From positions 1,071,293 through 1,135,292 of the forward strand of contig JALRME010000012.1 in assembly GCA_026120035.1 (NCBI GenBank): a stretch of 64,000 bases of DNA, given 5' to 3'. Positions within the stretch are counted from its first letter, which is position 1. Every line of letters begins with the position of its first letter. The translations under genes were made by a program, and so were the position numbers. Shown here piece by piece: positions 43,471-55,618 of the stretch. Source of the stretch: Coleophoma eucalyptorum. Taxonomy: Eukaryota; Ascomycota; Leotiomycetes; Helotiales; Dermateaceae. Below the pieces are notes generated by a model. It had not been told where the DNA came from and made no database searches. It was given only the letters and a program-made list of their open reading frames with translations.

Positions 43471-44508
43471 TAATACTAATAAAAAGTTATCTGTGTCGCT
43501 TTGGAAATCTGTTTAGCTACCTTACATGTTACAGTCAATTTTGAACTCTCCCAAGAGAAATCCCAGTAAAGGTTAGATAATATGTTCAAGCCAAATGAAT
43601 GTTGTGACAACAACGACTCCTACGAAGGCTGTAGTGTAGATAACTTTTCAGGTAAAAGTCCGGAATGGACTGTATCCGTAGCTTTCTATCCATTCAAGTT
43701 TTAAAAACATAGGCAAGAACTAAGAAAGTCTCAGCAGAAAAACAGATGTTACATTACACATTAATCAGTATAGGCGAAGTTTAGTGACAAGATTATTGCA
43801 CCTATCTCCCAAGCCTCGTGCAACTTGGCTTATTTGTATGCTAGACAGATTTTAGTATGCTTTACGAAGAGCTTCGTTTCAAAAGAGAAAACAAGAGGAC
43901 AAATGAGGCGGCGCGTCTCGAAATATATGTGGACCCGTTGAAACTGAAAAAGGCCGATGATTCCCGAAGTTTCATCCGTGTGCACAGCTGTATCGGTTGT
44001 TTTAGAAATTTCTGACTAAACACGAAGGCTGACTTAAGCGAGCATTGAGCATATCTTCTAACTGCCTTAACGGTCTCTTAATATTAGATGCTCTGGTGTT
44101 ATTCAAACATTTATGATTTAAAATCTTAGGAAATTTCTTGGAAGCTCTAGCTCCACTGCTACTATAACATACTTGTGTGATATCTTTCTTGCTTCGCACA
44201 GCTCAAGGCTTCGTCTGATGAGACAAGTTTTCCTACACGGCTAGCTTGGGCTAGTTAGAACTCTATTGTTTGACACTACGCCTTGACAGCGATTCCTTAC
44301 GTGGAATGTGAAAGAGAATGAAGTTCAGATCAGGGGCTTCTTTAGCGTTTCCCTATATGATCTAGCCTGACAGAACTGACCCACCTCTATGTCTGTTAAC
44401 TTATAAGCCCGACCGCTGTTGTAAAGACTTTAATCAGAGCTTTGTTGATTCAACGGCTTCGGTCGTTTAGAGATCGTTCAAACTAATCCATCTGCTGAAT
44501 AAACTCTG
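43471..44508. other. Gene-free region
   Basis: About 1 kb with no coding signal that I can support. Holds the promoter of the following membrane-protein gene. Confidence 0.3.
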
Positions 44509-45668
44509 ATGATAACGGCGCCGGCGCCGACCATGGCAACTAGAGTTTCGGGCTTGATGGCGAAATCAACAAGGACGGTGTGCTCTACATTTGGTACAAC
44601 GGCATCCGGCATATTTCAACGAGCAGAAGGGCCAGTTGCACCGGCGACAGCTTTGTTGGGTGGTATCCCAACTGTTGAGCTAGATGTTCCTATCACAGCG
44701 GTCTGTCTTTTATTCTTCGTCATAGGTGCCGTCACGCATTTCACATTGCATGCCCGTAATAGTAAGAGAGGACATAAGTTTCACCTCTCGGATATGATAT
44801 TTGACTTCTGTATGGTACGAAATATCACTTGTATTTTGAGGATTGCGTGGTCTACGTAAGTTCTTGCGATATTACTTAAACTCCTTGGTAGTGTAGATGT
44901 TAATGATCTGCAGGCAACCTACAAACAACAGTATGATCGTCGCCGCTCTAATTTTTGAAAATGCTGGGTAAGACTAGGTTAATACTTCTTGAGTTATCAA
45001 TTCTAACAAATGATAGTGTTGTCGTCTTATTTGCTGTTAATGCCATCTTAGCCCAACGTGTTCTCCGAGCACTACATCCCAACTTTGGCTGGCGTCCAAC
45101 AATTCGTATATTCTTTAACAGCATACTTGTATCTGTACCGTTTATTATTTTTTGGAATATCTTCAATCTTACTCTCGAATTTTTCGATGTCCAACCAAAT
45201 GTTACACGCAGCTTCCTGTTATTCGGCTCTGTATACACAACATTTCTATCGCTGCTTCCAATTTTCACTATCTTTGGTGCTCTGATGGCACCGAGTTCCG
45301 CGCCAATCGAAAATTTTGGCACAGGCTGTTTTATAACTAAGGTTCTAATTCTCTTTTTGGCGTCATGCCTTTTGCTGGTCGGGTCTTTAACTCGTCTTGT
45401 CGGTGCATCGGTGCTATTTCCAGTTGACAAGCCGGGAAATATTGACAGCAAAACGGTCTTTTATACGACAGGATTCCTACTTGAAATAATTGTCGTGTAC
45501 GCTTATGCAATATTGCGCATTGATCTGCGATTCCATATTCCTGATGGAAGCTGTAAGGCAGGTGATTACTCTGGAGTGATCGAGATGGAATGCATCTCTC
45601 CCGAAACTACATTGTCCAATCAAGACGACGGAACAAGCTTGCAAAGTATAATCTCAGTCTCAAAATGA
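44509..45668 (+). CDS. DUF3112-type seven-TM fungal membrane protein
   Basis: Three exons (44509-44855, 44914-44967, 45017-45668) give 350 residues. The start could also be the Met at codon 10. The sequence shows GIPTVELDVPITAVCLLFFVIGAVTH (TM1), RGHKF-LSDMIFDFCMVRNITCILRI (TM2), AALIFENAG-VVVLFAVNAILAQR (TM3), ALHPNFGW, four more hydrophobic spans, and the conserved end FLLEIIVVYAYAILRIDLRFHIPDG. These are the landmarks of fungal DUF3112 proteins, which look like seven-pass membrane proteins of unknown function. The C-terminal tail is Ser/Thr/Asp-rich and cytosolic by the expected topology. Intact in frame. Confidence 0.8.
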
Positions 45669-46587
45669 GCCTCGGAACAAAGGAGATAGCGAACGGATCA
45701 AGTCAATTTTCCAGAAGATGATATGCAGCAAGAAGTCAAAGAAGCCGCCTGTGGGTGTTTCTATCTAAACAAAGACTGGCTTCCCTGGCTTAATACTTCT
45801 ACTGCGCATCATCTGGAGAGCTTAAAACAGTCACTGTTAACATCGAGGAGACAGAGAAGCAGTAATCCAGAAGAATTAGGCTATCACTGTTTTACATAAA
45901 TCTATGTTTTCTCTTGAACCACTCTGTGGACAGCGGTAGCGCCAAACGACACGGATTTTGATAAGCTAGCTGTTACAAAGCAAGGGCGGCTGTGCATGGT
46001 ATTGCAATAGGAGCAGCGTTGCAAAGGTGGTTGATGTGACATCAATTGTTCAAGATAGGTTTAGGCGACAGAATCATTCTAGGTTCTAAGAAAGCTGGAG
46101 GGCTTTTGAAATGATGCTGTAGATGTAGTGAGGATAACCTTCGAGCTCCCCTTTACAAGGTCCATTGTTACTTTACATTGTCTTTCTTAGAAAATTTGTA
46201 TCTATCTATTTATTATCTTGCCTATAAGAAACTTGTATGCCTTAGATAATAGCCCTTTGAGCGTCAGCCGACCCAGAGCATTATGGGATTGATTTCCCAC
46301 CGCTCATTGTGGAATAGGATAAGGGCACTATACGAGAAATGCAAGTCAGAAACCATGAGTAATTATTTACTCGGAAGTGAGAGTGGTATGAAGGAAAACA
46401 AGATTTAGCTGGCAATGATAACTCTTGAAGCACTACAGCCTGCATAGTCCTCTACGATTTATAAACTCTTACGCACCTCTCATACCCTCTAGACTTTTAC
46501 ATGCGACTTTGTGATTAATAGACCGCCATCCTTCTCACTTCGCCGTAAAACAGTCTAATCTCCCAATGCGGTTTATGAGAAATTCTC
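45669..46587. other. Intergenic
   Basis: About 0.9 kb between convergent genes; nothing supportable is seen. Confidence 0.3.
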
Positions 46588-47553
46588 TTAATGGTTGTAG
46601 ATCGCGTCCATAATGATACTTTGGTCAAAGTTCGCACCGCATAAGACAATTACGCTGGTCTCATGGGCTAGATTTTGTGCAACCTTTTTAAAGCCAGCAA
46701 GAGCGAGAGCAGCTGAGCCTTCTACAATCATGTTTTCCTCCAAAGCAAGTGCTTTCAAGGCCTCCTTGATCTCTCCTTCATCACATTGAACGACGTGATC
46801 TACCACGGACATCGCAAGCGGGAGTGTGACGGTATCTGGGTCGATTCCACCAGCTACAGCATCAGCGAGAGTATCTAGATGCTCCGTCTCGACTACATGG
46901 CCGGCAGCTATGGACTCAGCGAGGGCCTTGGAATGCGTTGCAGCAACACCATATATCTTTGTCCGCGGACTAAACGCCTTTAAGACTGCCCCAACACCGC
47001 TTATAAGCCCACCTCCGCCCATAGAGATGAAGATATTATCTATTTGCTCACACTGTTCGAGAATCTCAAGACCGATTGTACCTTGTCCAGCTATCGTATC
47101 CAGGTCATTATAGGGTGAAATATAAGTATAATCCTCTTGAGCAGCGAGCTGCTGCGCGTGATGTTCGGCAAGGCCTGTTTCAGCGCCATGTAGAATTACG
47201 GCTACCCCATAAGATTTAATCTTTTCCAATTTTGCGGGCACTACGGTTTGTGGAAGTACCACCGTAAGATTCCTAGAGAGAGTGTGTGACGAATATGCGG
47301 CACCAATCCCATGATTGCCCGATGACGCTGTTATCAATCGCCCCTCAGCGGGTTGGGTAGATACCTTGGACATTGCGCCTCGGATTTTGAAGGATCCTGT
47401 GAGTTGAAAATTCTCTGCTTTGAACAGAACCTTTGCAGCATTGGCTTTTCCCGTTGTCCTAGAGGGAATAAGGGGCGTTTGATAGATGTGACGACGAATG
47501 CGGCTCCTTGCCTGGACAGCGTTGGCAGCGGTTTCGGTAACTATGTTCTGCAT
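46588..47553 (-). CDS. PLP-dependent serine/threonine (or hydroxy-amino-acid) dehydratase, fold type II
   Basis: 321 residues from ATG 47553; the open frame extends about 26 codons upstream without an ATG. The PLP Lys is in GSFKIRGAMSK, and the substrate loop is SSGNHGIGAA. Also visible are AETGLAEHHAQQLA, the TIAGQGTIGLEILEQ helix, the phosphate-binding GGGGLISG loop and the C-terminal EGSAALALAG. There is no ACT regulatory domain, so it belongs with the short catabolic dehydratases (serine racemase, Sry1, EutB-like) rather than biosynthetic IlvA. Expected reaction: beta-elimination of water from L-Ser, L-Thr or 3-hydroxyaspartate to an enamine and then a keto acid. A RidA-family gene on the same strand lies 0.7 kb upstream, and RidA clears exactly such enamines. 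Substrate unknown. Confidence 0.9.
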   Translation of the reverse strand: MQNIVTETAANAVQARSRIRRHIYQTPLIPSRTTGKANAAKVLFKAENFQLTGSFKIRGAMSKVSTQPAEGRLITASSGNHGIGAAYSSHTLSRNLTVVLPQTVVPAKLEKIKSYGVAVILHGAETGLAEHHAQQLAAQEDYTYISPYNDLDTIAGQGTIGLEILEQCEQIDNIFISMGGGGLISGVGAVLKAFSPRTKIYGVAATHSKALAESIAAGHVVETEHLDTLADAVAGGIDPDTVTLPLAMSVVDHVVQCDEGEIKEALKALALEENMIVEGSAALALAGFKKVAQNLAHETSVIVLCGANFDQSIIMDAIYNH

Positions 47554-48229
47554 TGTATTCTCGTTTGTGGCGGCAGTAGTGCGACCGAAGTTGCAAAAAT
47601 GCGCCGAAGGAAAATAGAAGTTCGAAATCAAAGCTGCCTTTGTGTTGATGGGTGTAAAACCAAGTGGTTCACCTGTCCTGAGAAAACAGTTTAATGTTTA
47701 GTAGACGACGAGGAGGGATCGCATTATCAAGTGCTATAATACACATGATAGTCGTAACTCACCTTATCAGCTACAGCTGCTAATTCTCACCGTGCATTTC
47801 TATGCTTACTGCAAAATGAGGAAAATGGAAGGAGTCTCCGAGACAGTAATTACGAAGCGAGCCTTCATGTGCCTGCCAAGCCTCCATGGGTAAGCGAGCG
47901 TGCGGCTCTGTGTGTGTTAGCCATACAAGTCCATGCGGTTTTCTACTCATCCACCTAGTACAGTCTATGACAAAGGTACTTGGTAATTCTATTTAAAAGG
48001 CCTGTTCCATCTCTAAAGCTAATACTACTGCCTTTCTCATAGGCCACATTCCCGCTTCTGCAATTTAGGTTAAAGCGATCTTCATCCAGCAGTTGATCAA
48101 TTGAAATAAATCCTTCCGTAAGATGCTTTAATGATTCACAGATGATTGAAACTCATATACAATTTGTTTTATGGTATCTTTATCAACTCAGAGTCCCCAT
48201 ATAGTAGATCTTCGGCCTTAAATTATAAC
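47554..48229. promoter_or_regulatory. Promoter region of the dehydratase
   Basis: Gap between the RidA 3' end and the dehydratase start, both on the minus strand. No other gene is seen. Confidence 0.3.
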
Positions 48230-48738
48230 TCATAAACTACCTTCGATAACTGCTATACAATCAATCTCAATGTCCGTGTCAAGAGGCAAAGTCTTGACGG
48301 TGACGCAACTGTGGAAGGGATTAGTTAGATGATATTACTTTCCAACTTCAAACGTGCGTTCTGCAGGGTTTAATATCACCCCAATATTGTGTGTAGATGG
48401 AGTTCATAGCATCAAAGTCTCTCATATCTGAAAGATAACGATTGACCTTAACTACACCTTCAACGTTAACACCAGCAGATTCTAGAATATGAATTAGATT
48501 CTCGATACATTGTTTCTACCTGAGTATCAGTTATGTGTAAAATTGTCTCACAAAGGCAGGTTCTGCGTAGACGCACGGTATGGTCTTTAATATCACCGCC
48601 CACCAGGTTTCCATTCAATGGATCTAGCGCGATGGCTCCCGAACAATAAACAACACCATTTGCAACAATTGCTTGAGAGTAAATACTAGTTAGTGGTGCG
48701 GGCGCTCTCTCCGTAAGAATAGCAGTTTTGCAAGACAT
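48230..48738 (-). CDS. RidA (YjgF/YER057c/UK114) family enamine deaminase
   Basis: Exon 1 (48738-48577) encodes KTAILTERAPAPLTSIYSQAIV and GVVYCSGAIALDPLNG, the classic RidA opening. After an intron (48576-48516, ending GTAG) exon 2 encodes KQCIENLIHILESAGVNVEG and VVKVNRYLSDMRDF, then MNSIYTQYW and KPCRT with the active-site Arg. To reach the conserved end (CVTVKTLPLDTDIEIDCIAV) the last intron would need a GC-AG junction (GC at 48357-48356, AG ending 48309). A canonical GT three bases later puts exon 3 out of frame. With GC-AG the product is 132 residues, normal for the family. An upstream Met at 48762 is an alternative start. Role: hydrolysis of reactive enamines made by PLP dehydratases. 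Confidence 0.8.
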
Positions 48739-49663
48739 TTGTGTAGTGATAGTTCTGTTCATTCGAGAAAGGGGTTTTGGAATGTCCTCTTCGATACTAG
48801 GACACAAAGATAAATAATTGTGTCACAATGTTCATAGTAGATTAGAAAGTAGGTTAAAGGTTTATATTCACTGGCTTCTGGCTTTCATAAAGTAGTGAGG
48901 CGCATTGGATTCTTTCTTGTACGGGAACAGCTCGGAGTTAGCTACGGCTTTGGGAGGCAGCAACACTGCTCAACACTATACCTTATTTCACTGTGAGTGT
49001 CTGTATTTAATCACAAAAAGTCGGTAAGGAAGCAACAGGACAATTACGTGTAACTGAATCCATAAATGAAGTGTTCGCAACTGGGCATCGATCTAGAGTA
49101 TGGGTGCCCAAATCATGCTCAACCATCACTGCTATGTACCCCAAAGTTGATGTGAGGGTCACGGGTAAGTACATAGGATCGGCATATAGAGCGGCTGCTC
49201 GTGTAACAATTGCAGTTGACTTCTATAGCTAAATCGTTAACCCAGAATAAGCAGCAAATAAAATGAAGATAATTCTGCAATAAGCGGTCAATCAAGACAT
49301 CACGTGATTTATCACTTAAGCATCTAACTTCACGTAGGATTTCTGTTTGATGGGAAGTAGGTTGAGGGATCGATTGAAACTTCCAGTAATCCCAAGTATA
49401 TTTGTCTACAATGGCAAAGGGCCACAGCTTAACATGTGGTAGCCACGTGACACCCAGCTTAAGTTATTAAGCTGGCTGCAGTTTAAGAGGTATTACATAA
49501 CGCAATGCTTTTATTAGCACGGCTACGAAATGTACTCTACGTGCCGATGATAAGGTCATTTAAATTCTTCATATCAATGTTTTCGTATCACAACGATACC
49601 AACTCTAGTATTCGATAGAGCCTGAAGTACAAAAATGATAAGAATAGGAATGTTGCACGCAAC
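48739..49663. promoter_or_regulatory. Divergent intergenic region between RidA and Zn2Cys6 regulator
   Basis: 0.9 kb between head-to-head genes, a natural place for the regulator to act on the RidA/dehydratase side. I did not identify a specific operator. Confidence 0.3.
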
Positions 49664-51985
49664 ATGGGCAACAAATCAAAGCAGCGGTCTGTAACGTACA
49701 CTGGGTATGTTGAACGGCTTCCGGCTGAGGTTGAGCGACATGTTTGCTAATAGGCAACCAGTTGTTGGACATGCAAAGCACGAAAGGTTAGATGCGATGA
49801 ACGACCAACAGCATGCAGAAATTGTGCTAAGAGGGGTGTCGCTTGTGGTGGCTATGGTATTAAACTGATGTGGATATCAGACCCATTCGAAGACCCTAGC
49901 TCATGTGCTGCATCTAACGGTTTGAAACCCGGACGAAGAACCATTAAGCTCGGTGAGGAATCAGAGAGCACTAATACCTGATATAAAGCCTACAAGCTGA
50001 CTCCTTAGATAAAAATGCCGGTTATCGATACCATGTGGAGGAGATTAATAACTTCCTAGTTACTATTGATAACGATGCCCGAAGTCAACCCTCCTCTAGA
50101 AAGGGACCATTTTCTACCTTTCCTGTTCATATAGGAGATGAAAAACAGAAAAAGAGTTTTAAATATTTAGCTCAGAATACTTCAGCAGCCGATATCGATA
50201 CAGTGGATGGTGAAGGTGCTACGTACATTTATGAAACAGAGACACTAGCACTCACTGATCATGATATGGATGAGTTTGGGCATTTAGACCCCGACTTAAA
50301 TCCACAGTTGCAGTTGTTTTCGAAAACCCTGGATTCTCGAAGTGGCGTTATAACAAAGATTTCTGACTCCACACCCAACCACTTGGACCATGTAGTACAG
50401 GGTCCAGAGACGATCATTGAAAACGATGTCATAGCAAATCTTGCGCTACATAGTGATCACTTTGATGTTGCAATCACCGAGGCAAGCTGTCTGCTGCAAA
50501 GTATGGTATCAGATAATAGACACAGCATCCCTTTAAATGCATTATCTGATCATGGTCACTTTGATGACATCGCTTCAGATCTTTACGCAGACATCACACC
50601 ATATGGCTCAAATACTAGATCGGAGGCAGTATCTACAAAACGAGCTGATCATGTCCATATTCCAATACAACACATATCAAACATGTTGTTTGGCAATAAT
50701 GAAGTCGACAAATTAATGCACCATTACATCATTAATCTTGCAGATGTTCTTCAGCCGGTTCAACATCCGCAAAACCCATATCGTAGTTTGTACATACCTA
50801 CAGCTATGAATGGAGTACAAACCTGCAGGACGGATCCAGAAACAACTGGAAACAACGCCGATCTCTCAATTTATCATGCTTTATTAGCATCAGCGGCATT
50901 CCATCTCTGGAATTGCAATGAAAATCAACTTAAATATTACAAGATAGGTACACAACACCGACTATATGCGCTATGCGCATTGCAGTTAGCGATCAATTCT
51001 CCGGCACCGACCGTGGATTATAGGACCCTTCTAATGGCAATGTTATCTCTAGTCACTGTAGAAGTCAGTATCTTTCACTTATAAGTAAATCACAAACCAC
51101 TGATAAGAGACAAATTAGGTCATTTCTAGCGAGGATGATGACCCCATGGTCCATATACGTGGAACAGTCCAGCTACGAAAATCTCGCCAAAAGTGGAGGA
51201 TGATTAGTAGCCAGACACAGCAACTCCACGAGATTAGCGCATTCCTAGCTCTCTTAGCTCGCACAACTACCTTTCAAGTCTCTCCTTCACCTTGGATCAA
51301 TATTGAAGATGACGAGGCCAGTACTACTAGTCTGATCCAACATGGGAAACACTATGGATACATGTACGGAATAACGCCAACAATCGCAGCAGCCATACAG
51401 GAAACATGCCAACTTGCGGAACGAGTGGTCTGGTTTCAAGAAAATCAAAAACAGGGCTCATTGCCAGAGCCTCTCCTCGATTCTTGTGAAAAACTAGGTG
51501 ATAGACTTCTATCTTGGAATCTCGAATCTGATCCCACAGCATGGATACCAGAGGGCGATGACACGATGGTAGCTATTTTCAAGCACCATGCTAAGGCATG
51601 GTATTGTGCAGCACTGATATACTATTACCGTCGTATCCAACGCTACGATGCGGCGGATCTTGTGCGGGAAGTAGATCGTGTAGCGGAATATATGCACGCA
51701 GTCGAAGATATAAAATTCAGTACAAAGATCCAGGCTACGAATGCAATGGCCCCTATAACGTGGCCAGTTTTCATTGCATCTTGTGAGACTTTACAGTCAA
51801 GGCGAGGTCCATATAGGAGATGGTGGGAAAGAGTACAGAAATATGGGCTTGCAAACATAGGAAGACAGTGGGACATTGTGAATAAGATCTGGCAGAGAGG
51901 AGACGAAGTCCACGATAAGGGTCTTGGGGAAACGAATTGGATACAGGCATTTTCTGATTTAAGAATCAAATTACTGCCAGTGTAA
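49664..51985 (+). CDS. Zn(II)2Cys6 transcription factor (Fungal_trans_2 type)
   Basis: Four exons (49664-49704, 49762-49952, 50009-51063, 51119-51985) sum to 2154 nt, 717 residues. The exon 1-2 junction creates the zinc cluster: Gly-Cys-Trp-Thr-Cys, KARKVRC, DERPTAC, RNC and KRGVAC, six Cys in canonical spacing at residues about 15-42. A polar low-complexity linker follows. The C-terminal half has LMHHYIINLADVLQP, YHALLASAAFHLWN, LLMAMLSLVTVE, and WPVFIASCET, the pattern of the Fungal_trans_2 regulatory domain (ARG81/PRO1-like). Nuclear regulator. It is divergent from RidA and convergent with a tRNA-editing gene only 74 bp away. Confidence 0.88.
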
Positions 51986-52059
51986 GCGCCGGCTCAAATA
52001 GAACCTCCCCATATGTGGTAGGCTCTTTTATCATACACTCTAGAATCTAAGAAGAGATC

Positions 52060-53004
52060 TTAATCTATGAGGTTATACGATACCCTGCTTGTGCCCTTCT
52101 GCCTGCTTATCTTCCTCACCGTGGTCTTGCCACACTGCCTGGTACTGGAAACATGGGTACCACCGCATGGGTAGACCTCTGCACCTACGATGCTGACAAC
52201 TCTGAATTTGGTTTCGCCAGGCATCAGCATACTTCGATCTGGAATGAGTCTCTCCAGCCTGGCTTTCCTAAAGTCCTCTTCGCCCCACCAGTGGATCTCA
52301 ACAGGCATATCTAAATCAATATACTTGTCGACCTTCTCTTGAATTGAATCCTTGGAAGAGCTCAAAATCGAACCTTGAAATTCACATGCTGCGGAATTCG
52401 GGAAATGAGATGCTTTCAGTTCATCGAAGCCTTCTATGTTTTCTTCGAGTAGATGACGCACAGCAGCACCCAGGATATGTCCCGCAGTGTGGTAACGTGA
52501 GTGTAGGTGTCGCTTTTCTGCATCTATAACTTGCTCCACCTTAGTGCCCGTAGCGAAAACACCCGCTGGTGCCGCGAACTGGCCGAGATGAAGAACGACG
52601 CCAGTTTCTATTGTCGAGGTTCGCACAGCTGAGACGGTGAAAACAGAGCTAGATGTCTTAATAATGCCTGTATCTGAAGGCTGGCCACCGCCCTGTGGAT
52701 GGAAAATCGTCTTGTCGGTGATAACTACATAGTCCCCTTCAGCAAGGGATTTGAATAGCGATTTCTGGCTTTCATCAAGTTCGGACGCTGGATAAGCGGA
52801 GATTACTTTGGCCAATAAGGTGGTTTGCGATCCAAAATGGAAAGCAAGATAGGTCGGGTCGATCTTCTGCCTCAGTGCCATTTTGAATGCAGGACGTCCT
52901 ATGGTGTTTCTGGGGTGCGCAGAGTGAAATATTACTGAAAAGAGGGAATGAACACGAGAACCGGCGACGGATATTAGTTCTTTACATTTACTGACTAGTG
53001 TCAT
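52060..53004 (-). CDS. Alanyl-tRNA trans-editing protein (AlaX/AARSD1-like)
   Basis: Intronless, 314 residues. The editing-domain signature is visible: TIFHPQGGGQPSDTG, the zinc motif HTAGH (HxxxH) after RHLHSRY, and CGGTHV (CxxxH) near the end, with the TxR-K--GTSRVSY finish. There is no catalytic synthetase domain. Known role of the family: hydrolysis of Ser-tRNA(Ala) or Gly-tRNA(Ala). The first ~41 residues are basic and Ser-rich without matching the domain, so either they are a mitochondrial presequence or translation starts at the Met at 52881. The neighbourhood of a Ser/Thr dehydratase and RidA makes serine-linked damage control a sensible reading. Confidence 0.88.
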   Translation of the reverse strand: MTLVSKCKELISVAGSRVHSLFSVIFHSAHPRNTIGRPAFKMALRQKIDPTYLAFHFGSQTTLLAKVISAYPASELDESQKSLFKSLAEGDYVVITDKTIFHPQGGGQPSDTGIIKTSSSVFTVSAVRTSTIETGVVLHLGQFAAPAGVFATGTKVEQVIDAEKRHLHSRYHTAGHILGAAVRHLLEENIEGFDELKASHFPNSAACEFQGSILSSSKDSIQEKVDKYIDLDMPVEIHWWGEEDFRKARLERLIPDRSMLMPGETKFRVVSIVGAEVYPCGGTHVSSTRQCGKTTVRKISRQKGTSRVSYNLID

Positions 53005-53463
53005 GGAAATGGTAGAAAACGCTGTGAGATCTGCACAATGTGGCTATTCCGATCTCACCACCACGATTAAGAGACACTAGCACTAAACGACTCTACGATA
53101 ACCGTTTCAGCTTAGCGCGTTCCGTCTCGGAGTCTCCTTCCTACTTCGAGATACAGTCAACTTTCAACACAGACAGATAATGCTGGGCCCTTAACGCGTC
53201 TTTCATTCGAAGATAGATCAGAAATCTCAGAGTCGCACTAATGAAATGGCTCTGCATCCCTGTCAACCATTCGGAATATCATTTATGCCTTCATGGTAAT
53301 AAAGCAACCCGCGATTCGAGTAAGCTATAGTTTTTTCTGTTCTTATGTACGGAAGTACAGCATCTTGACTTCTTATTCGCCGGTGCAGGAGAAAGAAAAA
53401 CAAAATTAAACAGAGCTCTATACTAGGCATGGCTGATCTTGGACGTATAGAATGACAATACCC
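53005..53463. other. Intergenic
   Basis: 460 bp between two minus-strand genes; should hold the AlaX-like gene's promoter. No further signal. Confidence 0.3.
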
Positions 53464-55618
53464 CTAATTGGGTCCCCACTCGTCGCGAAGCTTCTGAGCT
53501 AAGCCGTCGATACGCCAGCCAGCCATTTTAACACGACCCAGACAGGCAATCAAATCATTTCGTTGAGATGGATGCGTTATCCGCTGTGCTGCAAGTGAAA
53601 ATGCCGCTATCATACACGGATCCCAGCAAACTGTATGTTCGGGGTCGCTATTCAGCGCGATACCACAAATGCGTTGCGCATGCCAGAGGGGCGATAACTC
53701 TACTTCATTGAGGTCTGACATCATTTGACTACTAGTCAAGGTTACTGATAGCGACGATCTGTTAGTAAGCAAGAGCAACATAGCGGTGTGGAAGAGCATA
53801 TTGGACGAGACTCCAGCACCGCTAGGGAAAACAATAGTGGGAAAGGTAGCCCCGAGACCGTCGACTTCAGTGAGTTGTTGGAGCTCGGGAGGACGATTCC
53901 TTTGCCATTTCCATAGCTCTTCTAGAAGTTCAGTCCATCGGTGAACAGGAGATCTGTCTGCCAAGGTCGTCGAGTGGGCATCTCGAGATGAAACTCCTTC
54001 ATCTTCTACCTCTGATACTGGGAGGCAAAGCTTCATCACTTCAGCAAGGAGAAAGATGCATTGCATAGAGGAGCCTAGAATCTTTTGTGATTGGTCAATT
54101 CTCGTCTCATACGCCTTTGCCGGAATCAGTATTGTATGCATCAGTCCAGAAACAGTAACTGGAGCAGTCTGATTCATGAGACAATAAGCAATTTCTTTGC
54201 TCGGTGATATATCCGTTAGCTCATGAACAACATGCTGTGAATACAAAACAATGAATAAACCGGGAAATGGCAAATTAAAAGGAGAGAGAGACACAAAGAG
54301 AGAGCGACAGTTTCGGCTCAATTGTTGACGTACCTAGCCGTGATAGCAGCAAGAGGAAGCCAAACCATATTCGCTGATGACTTCCTTCGGCAAATGTGAA
54401 ACGATTCAAGTAATGGATAGGCGAGATCGAGTTCTTATGAAAACTATGCTCCCAGGAATCTGGGCCATCTTGAACATAAAGCAAAGTCCTTGCCAACACA
54501 AAACCCGCCATCAGTGGAAGGGAGGATAACGGAAATTCCAGGCTGGGCAGGTTTGACATAGCCTGAAGATGAAGAAGACCGACGCCGCGGGGCTGCACAA
54601 TCTTCATGGAGAGACCCGAAGATGCGGCTGAGAGCTGAAGTATTCCATCCAATACACACGGCGAATTCATAGCTAGCCGGGCGACGAGGTGGCGGAACGT
54701 TTGGTTTTGGTCATAAACGTCTAGCTGTGAATGAGACGGGATCGGAGTAAGGAGAATCAGTTCAAAATTTCAACTTTACAGAAACTGAGACTCACCCAAG
54801 GGGCGACATGGTGGCCATAGTGTTTCAGGAGCCTTATTTCACCATCTGAAAGCAAACTACGTCCAAACAATGGCCAACTATTATCTACTGCTCTGGTGCT
54901 TGGAGTCAGGAGTATGTCTGACGATAATTTTTGACGATTCAACTCTTCGATATTTTGCAACTCTTCAATCTCAGAATTATTGATAACGCTTTGTTGCAAA
55001 AGCGTACTCCTATTTTCCACGGCCTGGAGCTGCGGATTGCTTATCATGAACTCCTTCCGTGGATCTGGGAATTCTCCGAGGGTGATTTGTCGTTCTTGGG
55101 GATGGCCAGCTTGGTCGGAAACTATTAAGTTAGAGTAGGAGCCGGAAGCTTGTGTTTGGGTACCAATTTCATCATCGGTGACGAACTGGATATCAGGACA
55201 TTGTGTCAGCTGTTCTGGCAGAGAGGTTAGAGCGTCGATGGACACAATACCGACATACCTCCAGGACAGGATAACGCGTACTTGCTGCAGTCCGTGATAG
55301 CACTGAAGCGACATCATCTGGCAAAATATGGGAGTTCTTATCTAGAAAAGATATGTGTGCAACGTACTTGCAAGTGACTCTGGCACCAATGCAGCGCCTG
55401 CATCGCGGTTTCTCTTCGTCGCCTAGAACACATTCAGTATGTACGCTTAACTATGGACCTATGATGACGATTTCTGTAATTGACTCTAGACAATTGCCAG
55501 TCGACTAACATTTTCGATGTTGCGCGCGGCATCGTTCGCAACCGGTTCGGGTACGCCCATGTCGCTTCTTCAGATTCAAAGGGAACCCATCATTATTGGC
55601 GGTGGCGGTAGGTATCAT
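53464..55618 (-). CDS. Zn(II)2Cys6 transcription factor, one exon junction unresolved
   Basis: Exon 1 (55618-55510) and exon 2 (55422-55259) assemble a C6 zinc cluster: GCERC, HRKC, KPRCRRC, VTC, followed by ISFLDKNSHILP. Exon 3 (55209-54796) ends LLKHYGHHVAPW, joined to exon 4 (54724-54334) LDVYDQNQTFRHLVARLAMNSP, and exon 5 (54234-53464) carries EIAYCLMNQTAPV and WDPCMIAAFSLAAQRI to the stop. This is a full Fungal_trans_2 regulator. Exon 4 ends in phase 1 at the only good donor, while the only acceptor gives phase 0, so the total is one base off. Either a one-base indel has broken the gene or a rare splice site is used. Divergent from an MDR reductase 0.4 kb away. Confidence 0.75.
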
